Shown here in pieces: positions 59,827 through 64,000 of a DNA stretch of 64,000 nt. Source of the DNA: Craspedostauros australis. Lineage: Eukaryota; Bacillariophyta; Bacillariophyceae; Mastogloiales; Achnanthaceae. The translations under genes were made by a program, and so were the position numbers. The stretch is taken from positions 496,001-560,000 of the forward strand of contig JAMXDE010000017.1 in the NCBI GenBank assembly GCA_026770025.1, written 5' to 3'. Position 1 is the first letter of the stretch, and every line of letters begins with the position of its first letter. Below the pieces are notes generated by a model, which searched no databases, was not told the DNA's origin, and saw nothing but the letters and a program-made list of their open reading frames with translations.

Positions 59827-60379
59827 CGTGTTGACTCGGGCGTCTTTTAATTGTATTGGGAGGGTGATCCAAATGTGTTCTCTGGATCGTAGTCCTTTGC
59901 CAAAGGTTAGGAATCTGAAGAGGAAGAGTGTGTGGAGGATGCAGAATGCAGAATGTGTAAAGTGTTGTTGATCTTCTTGACAGGAGGTTCTCATTGTGTC
60001 AACGAGGCGACACAGCGCCATCATGAAAGACGCACACAAACAGACACAAGATGGTTGGTTGGCGGAGAAAGTTGGCGCCATTACCGGAGTCCATTGAGTC
60101 GAATTGAGAGCAAACAAGAAGTCGTGCATAATTGACCCAATCGGCTCTTGAGAGAGAAACACACAGAAATGGATTGGCCAACGCAGAACAAGTCGGAGAC
60201 GCTGTGGGAGAGATGTGGCAGGCACGGTGCCGTGAAGGTATCCATAGCTCGCACGCAGAGAGAGAGAGAGAGAGACAGCACAGCACCACAACCATAGGCA
60301 CATCCATTGCGAGCGTCACACCGTGATCTGCATACAACAACAGCAGTAGCATCAGCAGCAACAGGCATCCGTGAGAGTC
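59827..60379. other. Divergent promoter region
   Basis: 553 nt between the starts at 59826 (-) and 60380 (+). A GA microsatellite lies at 60257-60275 and a CAACAGCAGTAGCA-type leader just before the plus gene. No gene is seen. Confidence 0.4.
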
Positions 60380-61561
60380 ATGCTGCGCCGTTTGCCTCCT
60401 TCGATGATCGGGCGTTGTCGTCATGTGATGGCATGCAGGCTGCAGACACAACTGCAGCAACGATGCTTTGTATCCAAACCCCGCACATCAGCCGGGGGTG
60501 CTGCAAGTCGCGGCAGGAAGGTTCTGAGCCGCAAGGAGATGCGACGGTTCAAGCAGCAGGAGAAGAAGAAGGAACGCAAGCAACGCAAGGAAGCAGTGCT
60601 GCAGGCCCAGCGCCATCAACAACACCAACAAACTAGCTCTGTTGATCAGACTACTGGCATGGCTCCATCCACTGCACCCACTCAATCTAATACCACCAAC
60701 TCCAGACTCACCAACCTCTGGCACACCCTGCAGCAACGTCTCAACGCGACGTTCACCACCCTTCCGCGTATCCCGGCCACCGATGTGCCCGTCACGACCG
60801 CGCACTACCAATCCCTCGCATACCGCCTGCCATTGTTCCTGCTGATCGGCGGCCTCCTCTACACCGACAGCGAAGACTGGACGCCGATGCCGTACAGTCT
60901 GCGATGCAGCATCGGTCCCAGCATGCTGCCAACCATCCACTTCTTTGGCGATGTCTGGTTGGTGCAGAATTGGGGACGGTCGCATCGCGGCGGCGAGGTC
61001 GTGCTGTGGAAGGATCCGCGCACGCAGCAGATGTCGTGCAAGCGCATCGTGGGCGTGGCGGGCGATCGCGTGCGGCGGTATGGACAGTACGCGCACCTGT
61101 ATCAAGATCGAGACGATCTCGGAATCGTTTGGCCGCGCGATCGTGCTGGCAACAGCGATGAACAGCCAAGGCGCATCTTGGATTCTTCGTGGGATGATGG
61201 CGCCGATAGGAGCAGCGCACCATCGGGTTATGCAGGCCGTGATCACAAGCGGACGATCGAGGTGCCGCCGGGTCATGTTTGGGTGGAGGGGGACTGTCCG
61301 TTGTTTTCTTTGGATTCGCGTCATTACGGTCCCGTACCGTCAGAATGGGTGCGTGGCAATCTGGTGCTGCGACTTTGGCCGCTGAAGCGGGAGCACGATG
61401 AGACGGAGGTCGGCATGAGGCCACGGTGGGTCAAGCAAGAGCGGCCCGTTCCATTCGGTTCCATCGAAGAGTACCTGGGGAGGAAGTTCAGCTTTTACCG
61501 CGTCCCAAAACTTCAGCAGAGAGAGCAACAGCAACAGGATATTCATCCGGCGGAGACATGA
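60380..61561 (+). CDS. Mitochondrial inner-membrane-peptidase-like S26 serine protease (393 aa)
   Basis: ATG at 60380. The Arg-rich start (MLRRLPPSMIGRCRH) is a mitochondrial presequence candidate. A Lys/Arg/Gln-rich stretch, then a membrane anchor (LPLFLLIGGLLYT, about 153-165), precede the catalytic domain. The S26 signature is complete: Ser181 in CSIGPSMLPTIHFFGD, Lys221 in CKRIVGVAGDRV, and the C-terminal VPPGHVWVEGDCPLFSLDSRHYGPVP. IMP1/IMP2-type peptidases cut bipartite presequences at the outer face of the inner membrane. A 60-residue insertion (DDLGIVWPRDRAG to GRDHKRT) separates the Lys motif from VPPGHVW; smaller inserts occur in relatives. The protein is larger than typical IMP subunits, mainly from the N-terminal extension and C-terminal tail. 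Confidence 0.85.
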   Translation: MLRRLPPSMIGRCRHVMACRLQTQLQQRCFVSKPRTSAGGAASRGRKVLSRKEMRRFKQQEKKKERKQRKEAVLQAQRHQQHQQTSSVDQTTGMAPSTAPTQSNTTNSRLTNLWHTLQQRLNATFTTLPRIPATDVPVTTAHYQSLAYRLPLFLLIGGLLYTDSEDWTPMPYSLRCSIGPSMLPTIHFFGDVWLVQNWGRSHRGGEVVLWKDPRTQQMSCKRIVGVAGDRVRRYGQYAHLYQDRDDLGIVWPRDRAGNSDEQPRRILDSSWDDGADRSSAPSGYAGRDHKRTIEVPPGHVWVEGDCPLFSLDSRHYGPVPSEWVRGNLVLRLWPLKREHDETEVGMRPRWVKQERPVPFGSIEEYLGRKFSFYRVPKLQQREQQQQDIHPAET

Positions 61562-61992
61562 GGTGGTGATTGATCACTGCGACGATCACTGCAACTCTCT
61601 CACTGTACTGTACGTGCTATCCCACTCATCGTTGGGTTCAGCTGGAACAAAAAAATCCCTGAATTCAATGAAACATCACACGTTACGTTAGTTCGTTGCT
61701 TCTCTTTTACAATAGACATCGAATTGCCTGGTGTGTGCCTCTTCTTGTGTTGCATTGGATTCTTGACATTGCCGATGTTCATGTCTTTTGCTGCGTGTTG
61801 CGTTGAAGCAGTTGCGAAAGCCCAACCAGTATCAACGAGCAAGGCTCCCGTTGAATTTGCTGGTATCCATCGTTTTGTTCGTTGTGTGAAACAATCTGGA
61901 GAAATCCAAAGTGCATTCTGGCTCGATCGCCATGCCCAGTGAGCGACTAAGCATGGGCATGAGCGTGATCGCGTCACGAATGGTGTTGACTT
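61562..61992. other. Convergent 3' intergenic space
   Basis: 431 nt between the peptidase and citrate synthase genes. Nothing coding is supported. It should hold both 3' untranslated regions. Confidence 0.5.
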
Positions 61993-63860
61993 TTAGTTGT
62001 CCTTGACTTGGGCGGCCAGCCATTCTGGCGTGACGGACTTTGGACGCTCCAGTGGCAATCCCAAGGCACGGTCCCAATACAGCTGGCAGAGTCCGCCGAC
62101 GGCGCGGCTGACGCCGAAGAGGACTGTGTAGTACTGGAACTGCGTGAACCCGTAGTGCCACAAGAGCACGCCGGAGTGGGAATCGACATTTGGGTATGGG
62201 TTGGCGACCTTGCCGTGCTCCTTCAAGATGTCGGGCATGACCTGGTAGATGGTGTCGACGACCTTGAAGAGCTCGTCATCCGGCATGTGCTTCAAGGCAA
62301 ACTCACTGCGAGGAAGAAGAAGATTACGCAAGCGACGATCACCAAGACCATTTTGAAATTGTTGTCGTCGATTGGGTGATGGGATTGAAAAAGAAGAGAC
62401 GACAGATTTTTGTGAGATGATTGCCTTGGATGAGTCCGGACTGGAAGGCTAAGAGGACGCACACACACACACACACACATCCTGTCGTTCTCTCAGTTCT
62501 CAGCGAGATCAAAACATGGAGGAGCAAGATGGAATGCTGTTTGCTCCAAACAGATGTGAAAAGCGTTCGGATGGTTCAGGCGACGTACCGTTGGCATGTG
62601 TAACGCGGATCAGTCTTTCTCAAGACGGCATGTCCGTATCCTGGAATGACCTTTCCGGCATTCAGCGTATCCCATGCAAATTCTGTGATGGTCTCTGGGG
62701 AGACCTCCTTGCCCTGCGAATCCAAAAGCACCTTGAGCTCTTGGATCCACTTGAGGACCTCCTGGTTGGCCAATCCGTGCAGTGGTCCTGCGAGGGCGTT
62801 GAGACCCGCGGAGTAGGACAGGTATGGATCACTGAGCGTGGATCCGACCAAATGGGTGGTGTGAGCGGAGGCGTTTCCACCCTCGTGATCGGTGTGGATG
62901 CAAAGGTAAAGGCGCATCAGCTCATCGAAGCTTGGGTTGTCGTATCCCAGCATGCGGCAGAAGTTGGCGGAATAGTCGAGGCTGGTGTCCTTGGTGACGA
63001 CGCCGTCAAAGTAGACGTTGCGGTAGATTGTGGCGGCGATTTCTGGGAGCTGGGCGATGACCTGCAGGATGTCCTCGAGGACGTATTCGTGGTAGTCCTT
63101 CTTTGGCACACCGTCGGAGTAGGCCTTGGCGAATTTGGAGTCGGTCTGGCAGGCATTGAGTCCGATGGCGAGCTGGGTCATTGGGTGCATGTCCTTTGGC
63201 AAGGAGTTGAGGAGTGGGACGACGTGCGATGGGAGCTCGGCACGTGCGTTGAATTCGGCGGTGAGCGAATCTGCCTGCTCCTTGGTTGGCACCTCGCTGG
63301 TGAGGAGCAGCCAGATGAGTGATTCGAGCAGTGGCTCGCCATCACCCTGCTTCCCGGAGAAGGTCGGCAGGACGGCCTGGCATTCTGGGATGGTCAAACC
63401 GCGGAATCGGATGCCCTCGCTTGGGTCCAGGTTGGAGGTCTCCCAGAGCATGCACTTGACACCACGCGCGCCGCCGATGCACTGGTCGATGGTGACCTCG
63501 CCGATGACCTTGCTGCCGTGCTCCTTCTTGAGGGCGGCCAAAGCCTGCTGCTTCTCCGGCACCTGCGCGAGGAGCGTCTCCTTCAGCGTGGATGCTGATC
63601 GGAAGGAGGTGGAGGTGATGGAGGCTGTCGCATTTGGGATCTGTTGGGCATGGAGAGATGTCGATCGTTTTTGCGGTTGCGGTGGCGTTTGCATTTCCAT
63701 TTGCAATGAGCCCATGCGTGTGTGAATCATTGCATTTGGCAGATACCAGCATAGTCCAACGGCATGTGCATGATTGCACAAAGTGCATTTCCACAAAGCA
63801 GATGCATGTCACGAGTTTGAGACATACAGACGGAGAACCGGAGACCAATCGATGGAACAT
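61993..63860 (-). CDS. Citrate synthase, mitochondrial, three exons (465 aa)
   Basis: Exons 63860-63828, 63640-62589 and 62305-61993. The 33-nt first exon encodes [11 protein letters not shown]; intron 1 is 187 nt (GTATGT...ACAG). Intron 2 is 283 nt (GTACGT...GCAG), contains a CA microsatellite, and its removal joins RYTCQR to EFALKH. The mature part starts at [15 protein letters not shown]. All three catalytic residues are in place: His in [11 protein letters not shown], His in [10 protein letters not shown] and Asp in KTDPRYTCQ. The enzyme condenses acetyl-CoA and oxaloacetate in the TCA cycle. The N-terminus ([11 protein letters not shown] plus [17 protein letters not shown]) is Ser/Arg-rich without acids, as in matrix presequences. 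Length (465 aa) is typical of eukaryotic mitochondrial citrate synthase. Confidence 0.95.
62460..62479. repeat. (CA)10 microsatellite in citrate synthase intron 2
   Basis: An uninterrupted CA run inside the 283-nt intron; likely polymorphic. Confidence 0.95.
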
Positions 63861-64000
63861 GCGGGGGTATCAACGGCACAGATCAATGCAGGAGAGGAGA
63901 GATATCCAGGGTGTGTGGTAGATTGGCATCCACCATCGATTCGTCCATCCATACGACGGTTGATTCGCAAGATATCAATCATATTATACCCGAGAAAGTT
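63861..64000. other. Upstream region of citrate synthase
   Basis: Right-edge 140 nt upstream of the citrate synthase start. Near the edge, AATCATATTATACCC resembles the AT-rich words found before other genes. Promoter role is inferred. Confidence 0.3.

Noticed and set aside
59827-60303. N-terminal extension of the triple zinc-finger ORF
   Set aside because: Leader-like sequence with stretches of Cys/Leu/Ser and no domain; the ATG at 59826 sits just before the first zinc finger.
1-64000. CRISPR arrays, rRNA, tRNA, and virus-like elements with LTRs or capsid genes
   Set aside because: No array, no rRNA-like sequence, no convincing tRNA T-loop, and no LTR pair, integrase or capsid signature was seen.

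Overview
The window looks like nuclear DNA of a photosynthetic stramenopile, most likely a diatom. This is an inference from four things. Several genes carry spliceosomal introns of about 190-280 nt. One thioredoxin has a signal peptide ending in a Cys-Ala-Phe cleavage context, the plastid-entry signal of red-lineage complex plastids. There is a long heat-shock-factor protein. Many proteins contain long poly-Gln, poly-Asn and Asp/Lys tracts. No rRNA, tRNA or CRISPR was recognised.

Layout. 1-975 (-) is the N-terminal part of an M17 leucyl aminopeptidase that runs off the left edge. 1552-5639 (-) is a three-exon hybrid histidine kinase. 5640-8355 has no gene I can support. 8360-14417 is a 6.06-kb DNA transposon with long terminal inverted repeats, a 4-bp target duplication and a 1171-residue transposase-like protein of a superfamily I cannot name. 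15731-18214 (-) is an HSF-type transcription factor. 18215-24260 is a 6-kb gene-poor stretch. 24261-28481 (+) is a 1406-residue protein with FHA-like and Tudor-like regions. 28827-29879 (-) is uracil phosphoribosyltransferase, and 31402-32355 (-) is a plastid-type thioredoxin. 34437-43255 (-) is an apparently intact LINE with two overlapping ORFs and a 16-bp direct repeat at its ends. 43710-44810 is a second, decayed TIR element.

From 44.9 kb onward the DNA is gene-dense: TenA/thiaminase II, an F-box-like/sulfotransferase protein, a membrane protein, an SLC38-type amino-acid transporter, a short unknown protein, a stand-alone WGR-domain protein, a CwfJ/CWF19L1-like splicing factor with an RRM, a CCHC-GRF-CCCH triple zinc-finger protein, a mitochondrial inner-membrane-peptidase-like serine protease, and three-exon mitochondrial citrate synthase.

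The host genes are independent single units, not operons. Themes are mitochondrial metabolism (citrate synthase, IMP-like peptidase, possibly the aminopeptidase), salvage (UPRT, TenA), signalling and transcription (histidine kinase, HSF), and nucleic-acid or chromatin binding (FHA/Tudor, WGR, CwfJ, triple zinc finger). Two genome-level patterns recur: an AT-rich word close to TATTATAGAATA near several gene starts, and 5' splice sites reading GTACG. The most unusual objects are the 6-kb transposon, the FHA-Tudor protein, the LINE with its stop/start overlap and odd 5' junction, and the triple zinc-finger protein.
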